The translations under genes were made by a program, and so were the position numbers. A stretch of 64,000 nt of DNA from Leptodontidium sp. MPI-SDFR-AT-0119 (Eukaryota > Ascomycota > Leotiomycetes > Helotiales > Leptodontidiaceae): positions 1,302,001 through 1,366,000 of the forward strand of contig JAHLEZ010000016.1 of NCBI GenBank assembly GCA_020726505.1. Direction: 5' to 3'. The stretch's first letter is position 1. Every line of letters starts with the position of its first letter. The notes beneath the pieces were generated by a model. That model had not been told where the DNA came from, did not search any database, and was given only the letters and a program-made list of their open reading frames with translations. This document shows positions 11,901 through 22,300 of this stretch, piece by piece.

Positions 11901-13255
11901 ATAGTATAACAGCGACTACTTCGACACGTATACTAGCGTACTACGGCTAATAACACTTAGAGTACTGCTAGCTTTAGCTACTCATCGTGACTACGAAGCT
12001 AACTACGTCGACATTAATACCGCGTTCTTAAACTTAAAGCTAAAGGAGGAAATATACATAGAAATACCACAGTTTTTCGTCGAAACAATACACTTAGAGC
12101 TAAAAGAAAGAGGAAACGCGTACTTAAAGCTTTTGCGGAGCCTTTACGGCTTAAAACAAGTACCTAGGGAGTGGTGGCTAATAGTAAAGACGGCCATAGA
12201 GACTACGTTTGGTCTGACACAGTTAGATGCGGATTTAAACCTCTTTATTTATTAAGACAAAACTGAAAAGTCGTACGTACTCGTTTTTATTAATAATATA
12301 CTAATTATAAGGCTAAAACAACACGTTAATTACCTCAAGGGCCTAATTTTAAAGACATAGAAAGGCAAGGACCTAGGAGCTGTGACTATGTTTACAGGAC
12401 TCTAAATCGAACGGAATCGGTCAGCAAGAACGCTTAGAATACACCTGTTACTTTACACGTCGAAAGTGCTAGAAAGGTTTAGTATAGCAAATGCGAATGG
12501 AGTCAGCTTACCAGCAACTGCAGGAATAGTACTACGGAATAAAGATGACGTAGCTCAGCTAAGTATTAAAGAGACCTTACTTTATTAGCAGATTACAGGC
12601 TCCGTTATATACCTCTTAAATTAGACGAGACCAGACATTGTATATATCGTTGTCTAGCAAGCACGGCATATAATAAAGCCTACGGAAACGCACCTATAGT
12701 ATACAAAGCCTCTCTTACGATACCTCAACGCGACGCTTAATAACAGAATTACTTATAGCGGAGGAAATACAACTGATTTCGGCCAATTCGACTACTTTAT
12801 AGACGCTATATAAGGGACCGAAGGTAACAGGAAGTCACTTTAGGCATAGCTAATTAAGGCTAATAACGCAGTCACTAGCTGGTCTATTAACGTTCAGAAG
12901 TCGACAGCTCTCAGTAGCGAGTATTTAGAGATAATGGCTGTTAGCGACGGATTAAGGGAAGTAATATGGATACTAAAGTTATAAAAAGACCTAGGAATTA
13001 CCCCTACAAAGCCTCTAACTCTTTACCTTAATAATATAAGTGCTAAAGCCCTTATTAAGGAGCGCAAATTTATACTAAAATCTAAGTATATTAACATCCG
13101 CTACTTTTATATTCGCGATGATATAGTTTTAGCTGGGAAAATGACTATATAGTATGTACTAGGGAATAACAATATAGTAGACGCTCTTACTAAGGCGTTG
13201 CCAGGCCCTGCTTTTGAGAGATATAAGGGTTATATAGGCCTACTATCGAAGAGCT
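8930..13255 (+). pseudogene. copia-1 gag-pol polyprotein relic
   Basis: Read through TAA/TAG stops, the domains appear in copia order. A Gly/Arg-rich stretch and zinc knuckle come first, CAKCKKFGY*KNKC (about 9631-9673), where the knuckle His has become Tyr. The protease motif is DSGATKHF (about 9808-9832). Next is the integrase HHCC region, HRRLGHIN...CELCLAGKIKE (about 10228-10360), and the integrase core with WRTDNGKGEFGNAF (about 10600-10650). Reverse transcriptase has LYGLKQVPREWW (about 12141-12176) and a catalytic box reading FINNILII instead of YVDDxLI. RNase H has SVIYLLN*TRPDI (about 12600-12640) and ends VDALTKALPGPAFE. The Asp-to-Asn changes are TpG-to-TpA mutations, so no active enzyme is encoded. 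Confidence 0.9.
11146..11490 (+). repeat. 45-bp in-frame minisatellite inside copia-1 pol
   Basis: A unit starting AGACCTCTAGTGGGGAGGCC begins at 11191, 11236, 11281, 11326 and 11371 (exactly 45 bp apart), then at about 11410 and 11466 with altered spacing. It encodes the 15-residue repeat RRPLVGRPDAETGSA in the pol frame, between integrase and reverse transcriptase. The array is GC-rich and keeps CpA sites while DNA on both sides is AT-rich and RIP-damaged. Confidence 0.9.
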
Positions 13256-13604
13256 AAGAGTAGAGGCTACACCGGAATGGAGGCCAGAATAGAGGCCGGA
13301 ATGGACACATATAGAGGCTATAAGGGAATGCAAACACATAAAAGACTTAGAGATAGTCAATTAGAGTACTCTTGTACTATAACGCAAGCAGGAAGGCTGC
13401 GGGGTAGCTGAACTTCCTCTAAGAGGGAGATGTACGCGCCATATAGGCTGGGAAAGCCATATTACAGGAGTTAATAAGGCCCAGGAAACCCGAATACGAG
13501 CCTCAACGTCAGAATACGAGCCTCAACGTCAGGGATACGAGCTTAATTAGAGAGCTCAAAATACTGTACTTAGAATTCAATATAGAGCTTCAGAGTAGGG
13601 GGCA

Positions 13605-13726
13605 TATTAGAAATATGGGCTGTGCTGCGTTAATCTCTGTACCTGCGTACTTATGATCACGCTGCCCCTATTTCCCCTATTACTCTGTACGCTCTCTCAG
13701 ATAGAATTCTATATGCTTTTCTATCA
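13605..13726 (+). repeat. copia-1 3' LTR (122 bp)
   Basis: Matches the 5' LTR except for four G/A transitions. Its first dinucleotide is TA rather than TG, itself a RIP-type change. Confidence 0.95.
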
Positions 13727-13731
13727 GCAGG
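13727..13731. repeat. Target site duplication GCAGG, right copy
   Basis: Exact repeat of 8534-8538. Confidence 0.95.
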
Positions 13732-13975
13732 AACCTTTTTCTTATCCCTGCAAGAAATCCCGTCCCGCAATATTTCGCCGTTATGTAGCAGTGCGAAAGA
13801 GAAACCAAAAGGATGTGGAACCCGGAGGGCGAGTGAATCATACCCCTGTCGACACCGTTGGACACGGATCACTTTAAACTGTTCTCTCGTGCAATATGGG
13901 ATTACGTCGAGGGAATTTCAATTGTTTCTTGCGATATATATTGCAACTTATATTATGTGCATTAATACTCGCTAA
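13732..13975 (+). pseudogene. 3' remainder of the interrupted HeLo-like ORF
   Basis: Joining base 8538 to 13732 keeps the reading frame of the 5' part and gives TFLSLQEIPSRNISPLCSSA and onward to TAA at 13973-13975. The segment just after the junction fits the end of a Helo-like domain; the last 50 or so residues are not recognised, so an intron or another frame may have been used in the intact gene. No NACHT Walker motif appears downstream. Confidence 0.45.
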
Positions 13976-14242
13976 ACAAAATAATGTATTATCTAGCCAG
14001 CTAGGAAACCGATGTGAAATGAACCTGAAAACTTGGGGGGTGATAACAGTCTAGAAAATGCATACAGAGGTCAACAACTGCTACAGCTGTAGGCAACTCA
14101 ATTCGTTCCATGAGCTTGTCCACTACAACCACTAGCTGCCTAAGCCCGGTGCGAACCCGACCTACCTGCCATGTCTATATGAGCGACCTTTCTTTTCTTC
14201 AGTTGTGGCTCATCTAACCTAGTTGCATCGTTGACACAGTAA

Positions 14243-14497
14243 TTGCAGCGAAGCTGGGAGTTTATTTGTCCACCCTCCACGCTCAACAGAAGTCTAGAAT
14301 GTGCAGGAAGCCCAGAGAGCGAGAACTCCGTAACGAAGTGTGCCGCTGTCGCGACGGATGTATCTTGGTCGGAAATCGGTTCTTGTGATGTGCTTTGTGG
14401 ACGTTGGCATAGAGGAGGTGTACTATCGGATCTAGTACGCAGGTTATCTGCAGAAGTCGGGCTCGATTTAGTTGCCGTTTCAATTGATGTGGCGTTA
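14243..14497 (+). pseudogene. Unknown ORF, 5' part, cut by a Fot1-like element
   Basis: An open frame of 85 codons (first codon TTG directly after a TAA; first in-frame ATG not obvious) runs up to the TA insertion site of the Fot1-like element. If the element and one TA are removed the same frame continues at 16306 to a stop at 16546-16548, about 166 codons in all. No family is recognised. The composition is ordinary and unmutated. It could be an exon of a larger gene or chance. Confidence 0.35.
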
Positions 14498-16303
14498 AGT
14501 CCCTACCCCACCATTCCGGACACCCCGCAATTTTACTACTACCTACAACAACACTTAATAACTCTACAACGCTTCAATTTCTATGTAATCTTCTGTAACA
14601 TTAAAATTTCCTGCTAAATCTAAATCAATAGGTACAATTTCTTAATCTCTAGCTACAATTTGAGCTCTTTAGATAGCCTGAATATCTGCAAACTTGGAAT
14701 TTGGGCTAGTCTGTATCTTCCGCTTTTTCCGTGGCTGTAATTAATCTAATTTAGCCTTCAATTACTGTATCTTCATCTCTACCTAGCTAAGAGCGAAGTC
14801 CTTTTGATCAAAAGCCTTAATAGCTTTTTTGAAGAGTAGTCGATGTATTAGAGGGTTGTTATGTAATGATTTAAACAAAGTGTTAAGTTGTAACTTGAAT
14901 TCTTTATTAGCCTTTAGCGTAGACTACATAATTAATGATTCCTCCATTTCCTTAATAGTCTAAAGGTCCTCTAGGGCATTAATTTCTAGCTCCCGATTAC
15001 TATTCTCTAATAGTAATCGACTCATCAGTGGTTTTGCTATACTCACTAGCCAAAGACTAGTAGCTCTCTAGCCAGCTTTAATATTTATACCCGTTAAGCT
15101 CTCTTACCGTGCCTTATAATAGTATATTAAGAAGTTACGCTTGCTAATTAGGGTAGAATCAGTCATTAATGCTAATAAATTAAGGTGTTTCCGGTAAGAT
15201 GCCTTGAGAGGAGAAAAAATTAATAAATCTAAAGGTTATAAAACGTGTGACGTGTGTGTAAGTAAAAACAACAGAAATATGTTATATTCTAAGTACTTCC
15301 ACATAAATTCCGTAGTCTCATGACTTCTATGGCCGTTTAAGACTAATAATCGGGGTTTTCCGTCACGTAATTACGTTTAAGGAATAAAGACTTTGTCTAG
15401 TTATTTTAATACAGTAGTATCGTCTGTCCACTTATTCTCTATTACTGTAAATTGCCAGGACTTAAATTCGTTAAGATCTACTAGAAAGTATTGTTATTGA
15501 ACCGATTTCCCCTTATATATCACAAGTGAAGTCGTTTTCTTACTTATTATAGAGATACACTCAATGAATGAGATCTAATTTCGAGAACTAAGTTGTTTCC
15601 GCTAAACAAAACGCCGTTTTATATGCCTAATAATTAAGCCATTAACTCTAAAACCTTCTATAATTCCTGCTTCATTTATATTCCATCGATTTTCAAGTAG
15701 AATAGCCTTAATAGCTAGAATCTCTAATTTGTAGAACCAAGGCTTAATAACATTAGTAGTTACATTGTTAACACGTATAAAATCAATAGTATACTACTTC
15801 TTGGTACTAAGAATAGGATTCCGCTTAAAAAACCGCTATACCTATCGTTTTCCGAGTAGTGAGGGGTCCCCTTGAAGTGCATAAAGTTGGTTCCTAAAAA
15901 GCCGTACTTGCGCATAAGTAACGCTGAACCCTAATATCTCTTAAACCAAAATCTAGTTAGTAAGACAATCTTCTAGTACTATAGGTAACCTTTGCAAATA
16001 ACTAGTAGCTTGTCGATAGGTGTTTGTGTTGCGAGATCGGTCGTATAAAGTGGAGGATAATACACCTTACTTTTTTGAAGCTTGTCGTATAGACTTACTA
16101 TTTTTAATCGCGTAAAGGGCCAAAACCACGTCGTCTTTAGTATATTTTGGCATAATAATCGTCCCAATTAATATGCCAAAAATCAAGAAAATCGATAAGA
16201 GAATAAAATAATTATTAATTATTGAAAGTAAGTAAGTAAAAAAGCGGTGTGTTAAGCGAGGTGTCCAGAATGGGGGGGTGTCCGGAATAGTGGGGTGGGG
16301 ACT
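14498..16303. mobile_element. Fot1/pogo-type DNA transposon, RIP-degraded
   Basis: The left end is AGTCCCTACCCCACCATTCC and the right end, in reverse complement, is AGTCCCCACCCCACTATTCC; the TIR continues with GGACACCCC. TA flanks both ends (14496-14497 and 16304-16305). Length 1806 bp and a single minus-strand transposase fit the Fot1/pogo group. RIP has created many stops. Confidence 0.92.
14690..16153 (-). pseudogene. Fot1/pogo transposase relic (Psq HTH + CENP-B HTH + DDE_1)
   Basis: From ATG at 16153 the minus strand reads MPKYTKDDVVLALYAIKNSK and then SIRQASKK*GVLSSTLYDR, a pipsqueak-type helix-turn-helix. A degraded CENP-B-like second HTH follows. Then NRWNINEAGIIEGF (about 15650), typical of pogo catalytic cores. 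Then HVL*PLDLLIFSPLKASY (about 15200), the family's LLQPLDVGVFSPLK motif, with a C-terminal KAGWRATSLWL. Stops are at former Gln/Trp codons. Length is about 490 codons, usual for Fot1 relatives. It is inactive. Confidence 0.85.
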
Positions 16304-16305
16304 TA

Positions 16306-16548
16306 GTGGTAGATAGTGGAGAAGATGAGGGAGATGACTTGTCCCGGGATGGTGAATATTCTATCTCGAGTTGCTATTGTAGGGGCCCAGCTACGACAGA
16401 GTGGTCCGTCGGTCTTGTAATAATTGAGCTTGAGTATGTTATGATTTCCTGTATATCTGCCCAACGACAGTTCTCATCGTACCTCACCGGTAGTTGTTTC
16501 TCTGTAATTACATTAGAAGAACCTACATATTACCCCTTTGCCCCGTAA
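16306..16548 (+). pseudogene. 3' remainder of the ORF interrupted by the Fot1-like element
   Basis: Starts VVDSGEDEGDDLSRDGEYSI, in frame with the ORF ending at 14497 when the transposon is ignored, and ends at TAA 16546-16548. An acidic stretch is followed by several Cys and hydrophobic residues. No recognised domain. Confidence 0.35.
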
Positions 16549-17353
16549 GAGAAACAGATGACCTCGTTGGGTATGTCGCTTGGGATTTTATAAAATCCAT
16601 ATATTACCAGCTGCTTGGGAGGGAAACATTCACAAGGCCATCCGAAGGAGTCTGGAAAAGGCTGCTGAAGTTTAAAACGCCTTTGACGTATTGATTGGTG
16701 ATGTATGGACGTAGAAGTGGGATGACTTGGTGTTGGAATAACTTCAGTGGAGGAGTTGATGCTTGCTAAGATGGCGTGATTATGCGATTGTCTTTCGAGC
16801 AGCTCACAGTAGTACCAGACTCTCGCGTGAAGGACACGCGGCGTATTATGTCACGTGGATAAGCGACCCACGACAGGGAAAGTATTGACGAATCAGGGGC
16901 GATATTTCGAAGGGTAAATCAAAGTTCCTTACAGGCTGCGCCTTTTGCACCTCTGTTGTGTATCTGACATGCGTTTCAATGTTAGCGATGCTATTCTGAA
17001 AGGGAGGGGATACGCGTCCTCCATACGTGTGACAAATGATTATCTCGGGGAGCTGCAAAAGTAACTGGATGGTCATCACATATGGTACGATTTTCTGGGG
17101 AGTTGCCAGATGAGTTGAGTCTTATAATAAGGTGGTCTGCATTTAACTCCAAGTCATCTTTGCAGTAACTGTAGCAAAGGCATTGCTCGGTATCATCGCC
17201 CGTATCAACTTCTGTTCCAGCTTTGAATTCCAAGCATCCAATCTACAACTCAAACCGCATTTAAGAAACCTATCAGCATCCAGTGTATTGCCGATCAATA
17301 TGTTTGGAAATTTGTCACTTATCGGTTCTTCCTCATTCAGAAGAGGTAGAAAC
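16549..17353. other. Intergenic region upstream of the GPI-protein gene
   Basis: Ordinary composition. Several overlapping short ORFs on both strands exist but none has a recognisable domain or convincing start. The distal part presumably contains the promoter of the gene at 17354. Confidence 0.4.
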
Positions 17354-18139
17354 ATGCTCGTCCTAACAATTTTGGCCGCCTCTCTCGTCTCGGGGGACAC
17401 AGTGGTGAACTTGCTGTTGGGTGATTCATCTATTGGAGAATCAGATATTAGATTTCGAGGAAAAGTGGTTGGGTCTATCATCGGTGTGGTAAATTCGTCA
17501 GCCTCTGTCTTAGCACAATAAAATAACACAAAATAGGATTCGACAGCAACAACCTACGATCTTGCTTGCGCAACTACCGGGTCAATTGATTTTCCTTTGA
17601 CAATACCTGCCTGCGTAGGAGGTGACCATGTTACCCTTACCCAAGGGTCCTCTACTATGTTTCTATCCCAAATTTTCGTCACGGCGAGCACCTCACGGTA
17701 AGAAAAAATCTATCTCCAACCCCGTCTTGTTAACTGCTTCCATCCGCGATAATCAACCAACACCGTAAACAGGAATTTACGAGAAAGCTGCTCCTTCTCC
17801 AACACCGAAACAGTGACATGTTCTCTGATAAACACCATCAGCGAAGTACTCGTCGTGGATGGACAGACAACAACCACGTCATACACAGAAACCAGTTCAG
17901 GGGTTAATGCCCCTCCTACGAGTCCACCTTTGTACTTCGCTGTGACTATCACAGCTGGCTTTGAGAAGTTAACGACCCTTCCCACCCTCTCCACATCAAA
18001 TTCTCCGACTGCATCTCAAACCTCTGGATCAGCTACTGAGAGCCGGACGTCATCTGGAGCGGGAGAGGTTATTGGGAATGGGAAATGGAGCCTGCTGTGG
18101 GCCTGGCTTACAATTATGTATTTCGCAGCTCTTGCTTAA
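17354..18139 (+). CDS. GPI-anchored secreted cysteine-containing protein (3 exons, 220 aa)
   Basis: Exons 17354-17488, 17537-17697 and 17773-18139. Introns of 48 and 75 bp start GTAAAT and GTAAGA and end TAG and CAG; phases agree and no stop remains. The protein starts with a hydrophobic signal peptide (MLVLTILAASLVSG). It has the family-like core VVGSIIGVDSTATTYDLAC, a TFxTxG-like THVTLTQGSSTM region, and ESCSFSNTETVTC, with paired cysteines. A Ser/Thr-rich segment rises to a C-terminal hydrophobic tail (LLWAWLTIMYFAALA) after SSGAGEVIGNG, a good omega-site context for GPI anchoring. It is likely a cell wall or plasma membrane surface protein. A start at 17300 would add a basic N-region. Codon use and composition are normal and there is no RIP. 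Function of the fungal family is not established. Confidence 0.8.
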
Positions 18140-18766
18140 TAAAACACCACAATAGCATTATAGCCCGATTTAGTCGTTCCTCTTTTCTCACTGGAACCTC
18201 ACGTGGTAACAGCTCCCACGTGAAAGATCTCATTTGGCGCTAGAGACAAGCGAGATTTACGTTACACCTCTGTATGGAGTGATATTAAGTGGCCGATTGA
18301 GGCACGTGCGTATCCTTATTAAATATCTTCATTTATATGCAAACCAATGCTTTTACTTACTTATTATACCTCCAAAACGTACTTTAAAAAAAAGCGCAAA
18401 TCGCGCGTGGGACTTTATACGCCTCCCCCGGATCTCTTACATACTAAAAGACAGGTTAAAACCTCTCTTCGATTAATGATAATTGCTCTTAAACTCGCCG
18501 AGTAACTTATAAGTAATCTAATCTCATGCGATATTATTAAATAAATAACTAGAGTCGCCGAATACTCTTAAAGTCGAGTCCTCGCCTCCCACAAAGTATA
18601 AACATATTATAATATACCTGATTTAAGACCTGATCCGCGCGAGCAAAAAGAAGGTCTTACTCGAAACGATATAGCGATGATCGTAAAGTATTTAAATAAC
18701 AATTTAATCCCTTTAATCGATCAAGGTGCGCCGTGGCTTGATATTATCGCAGAAGCAAGAGTTAAG
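18140..18766. other. Transition from gene DNA into an AT-rich repeat relic
   Basis: Up to about 18230 composition is ordinary. Beyond that the DNA is RIP-like, with an ORF at 18234-18476 and a later readable stretch (GLTRNDIAMIVKYLNNN, about 18650-18710, then APWLDIIAEARVKVL up to 18771). This seems to be coding DNA of an older repeat into which the gypsy element inserted. Its family is not recognised. Confidence 0.4.
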
Positions 18767-18771
18767 GTTCT

Positions 18772-19073
18772 TGTTACGACCTACGATGCGCCTCGTATTC
18801 TAACTGACACGGGCTCGTAACATCGCTGGCGATGCGACGGCGCTAAGCCTAATGGGGAAGACTAGGTGGCGAGCATGCGACATATTGATGTGAATGGCGC
18901 TCAACTACGCTAGGCCTTATTAGGAGGGTCCTTTATATATTTATACTCGAGCTCCCTCTTATAAAGAGCTCTCTTTTTCTCCTTGTCTTTTCTTCTCGAT
19001 TTTAAGCGTAGTATTAAGCTTAAATATAAAGCTAAAGCCTATTTGCCGTATTAATCTCTTATTAGCCGTAATA
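18772..19073 (+). repeat. gypsy 5' LTR (302 bp)
   Basis: Starts TGTTACGACCTACGATGCGC; aligns end to end with 25616-25916 with many C/T and G/A differences. It contains the conserved block CTACGCTAGGCCTTATTAGG. Confidence 0.9.
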
Positions 19074-19399
19074 TAAGAAAAGACTAATACCCCTTCGTTA
19101 TAAAGCGTTATGTCTCACTTGGTCTTGCGCCTTATCGACTTACCCTTATAGTAAATTAATAACGAGCCTTAACACCTTAGCCTATTCGACAAATAAGTAC
19201 CTCTTTACCTTAGTAATAAACTGTCTTAGAAAAAGCTGGAGATTTCTTTGCGTTTAACTTACTTTATTATAACTTAACGCGCGTTTTTGTTTCGACTTAT
19301 ATATTTAATTAATAAATCGATTAACAACTTTAAACACTTCTTTACCCCATCTTATTACTACTGCCGACTTCTTCCCCTCGTCGGCGAAGCTTTAAAGAA

Positions 19400-22300
19400 A
19401 GAAGCGCCTCTTTACGACTAGGCTTTATTAATACCCTTATCCCTTCGATCGAGACTCTTTTAGAGAAACCGAACAGTTTTAAAGGATTCGATTCGGACTT
19501 AGAGGAGAGACCCCAGAGCTTCTTCGACGCATCGCCAGAACTTACTACCGTTATAGACGGCCTTACCCTCGCTTAATAAGTAAAGGTAAATTAGTTAATT
19601 AAGGATTTGATTAACTTTATTATCGCCGCTACCGTTACTTAAGCCCTTACTTAATATACTATTAATAACCCCCGCTAAGAGACTCGCATTCCCTCCCCTC
19701 CTCACGACTGATTAATGCGTGCTTTTATAGCGGACCTCTAGCTAACCGCCGACTACTACCTCTCTAAGCTAAACCCTGCTATCTCTATCGTTAATCTTAA
19801 TAAGGTCAAGTACCCCCGTACCCCCTTTAGTAATTATAAGGGCGAAATTAAATACAACGCTTAAAAAATAAATATAAAGCTTTTTATTTAAAAGTACTTA
19901 AGTAACTTCTTTATTAGCGAATTATAAGTTTATACTTACTTTAAGTATACAAAGGGAGAGGCTAAGGTTATTATCTTTTAATAAATAAACCCCGACTTCG
20001 CTAGAGACTTTAACAGAGCCACTAATGTCTTAAAGGCTTTAGACTAGCGTTTCTTTAATTATAACTAAGTATAAGTAACTAGGCTTAAGTATAATTAATT
20101 ATAAATAAGTAATATAATATATAACGAGTTTCGTATAAAGTTTACGATATATTCGACTATTAAAAAGATCTTACTTACTCGTTAGTTTAATAATATATGC
20201 GAAAAAGTCTCGAATAAGCTTAAGTACGACATTTATATTAAGAAGTATAAATTCGCCGAAGACTATACGACTCTTAACGAGTTCTTAGCCGTCTTAAACT
20301 ACGAGTTATAAAATATTGTTATTAGACGAGTTAATAAACGAGCCACTACTACTACTTGTAAAGCCCCTCGAGTCTCTTTTAATAATACTAATACTAACGA
20401 CTCGCGCGATATCTTAAAAAAGGATAATTAGCGTTTTACTTCACTTACCCTTACTTCTTACGTATAAAGACCACCGACTTTAAGACGGCCGTCGGATGCT
20501 TGCTAGCGTACGCCCTCCCCCTCGCTCGTCTTACGCCGACCTAAGTCCTTTATACTTCCCCTTACACTTAGGGATATCTCCTCTAATATATGCCTTTATT
20601 ATAGTAAGACCGGCCATTAGGCTAGCGATTATCTTAAGCGCTATAAAGACTAAACTCTTAATAAGTCGATTTCCAAGTTAGTCGTCGGCGAGGACTTAGA
20701 GACTAATAAGCTTTTAAAAAAACTCTTAGGCCGTGGCAAAGACTTACACCTTAGTATAGGCTATAACTTATAAAAGAACTTAGTATTTAATTTTTATACT
20801 CTTATTAAAGAATAATAATTCTTAATTAGTATTAAACTAAAAAGGAATAGATTCTTTACTAAGATACTCGTATATATTAATAATAAAGCTAATATTTTTA
20901 GTACTATTAAAACCTCTCTCGTATACCGACTTGTTAAGTAATTTAATATTTCTTTTATATCTTTCTCTTAACTAATTATTAATTATAATAGTAAGAAAGG
21001 CAAGCTAATCGACACGGCCGTCTTACTTACTTTAATAATTAATTGCCAGCGAATTAACTTCCCCTTCCTAGTAACTGACCTAAGAAACACTAACGTTTTA
21101 ATTAGTCGAAAATTCCTAAAGCATTATAACCTAAAGTAATTATATACTAAGAACTATAATCGACTAAAATAGCTATTAAATATACCAGTATAGCCGTACT
21201 TTAACTAGCGAGTCTTTGTTAACATTAACCGCCTTAATAAGCTAATTATTAAGTCTCACTAGCTTAATATAAAACGAAGGGATACTATTATAAATATAAA
21301 CGACTACCGCCGGAGGCAGGCTAAGATTACAATATTAGACGACCCCTCTAAGTCAAAGGTCTCTTTACGACGTACCGCTAGCGTCTCGCCGACTCGACCC
21401 TTGAGCTTTATTAGAGAAGCTAAAAAGCGCCTTTGTGTTATAAAGGATTAATTAAACCCTTTAATATCCCGTGATTTAAGATTACTACTAAAAGCCTGTG
21501 GAGTTCCTTTAGCGAATTACTAGCTAAAGGCGCTTATTACAGAGATCTTCTTTATATCGGTAGTGGCGATGTCTATAATATACCTTCGACTTAAGAAAGC
21601 TAAAAAAAAATAAGGTAAAAATCTTTATAATATTAATACATAAGATTAACTAAGAGTTAACTCGTCACTAATAAGAGCTTAAACTAATTAAGTATTAAGC
21701 TCGTATTAATAAACAAAGACCTAACTTTAAAAGAGGCCTTAGAGGCTAAGTACGCGTAAGATAACGAGCTAGTAAGTAAGAAGCTCCTTATCCCCCGTAC
21801 TGCCACCAGAAACACGCCTGAAGGCAAGCGCTAAAGGCCCTGTAATTTAAGCAAGGAACACCAAAATTCAGGCGACACATTCAAAAGCAGTGTTTTTAGG
21901 TACAATTTCTACGACTTACTATAATACAATTGAAAGCAGCTATTCCCTTCACAAATAGCAACGTCACATTATTTACAGCTATACACAGTAGCTTTCCTTT
22001 ACCTTGAGCGATTAGTATTAAGGCTCCTAAGAGCTACTCTCTTTCGGGGACGGTCAAAAAACCTCCCCCCTTTACAAGTAACATAGTCTCGTCTCTTACT
22101 CCACGTAGACATCTTGATATGCTCGTGTTAATGTATTAGGACCTCAAAATTGTGCCTACATCGGTGGCATCTTCAATTACTAGTTCTGACATCTTAGATT
22201 TATTAAAAAGTGGATGAATTAGGTAGAGAAACAAGGGTTTGTTAATGTTTTGATAATGCCCCGCACAGGAGCTAAAGGCCCTTGTAAATGCAGGCGCTAC

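Larger units (their letters stand above)
8539..13726 (+). mobile_element. Ty1/copia LTR retrotransposon (copia-1), RIP-mutated
   Basis: Two 122-bp direct LTRs (TG...CA in the 5' copy) bound the element, with a GCAGG target duplication outside. A purine tract (AGTAGGGGG) precedes the 3' LTR. The internal gag-pol region has the copia order: gag, zinc knuckle, protease, integrase, reverse transcriptase, RNase H. It carries many TAA/TAG stops. The four differences between the LTRs are all G/A changes at TpG/TpA, which fits RIP rather than ordinary drift. It sits inside the HeLo-like ORF. Confidence 0.95.

Noticed and set aside
13653..13877. Overlapping ORFs on both strands across the copia-1 3' LTR end
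   Set aside because: They run from LTR into host sequence and have no domain; the LTR and target duplication explain the region.
17143..17529. 128-codon minus-strand ORF
   Set aside because: The plus strand encodes the signal peptide and first exon of the GPI-anchored protein with canonical introns, which is far better supported.
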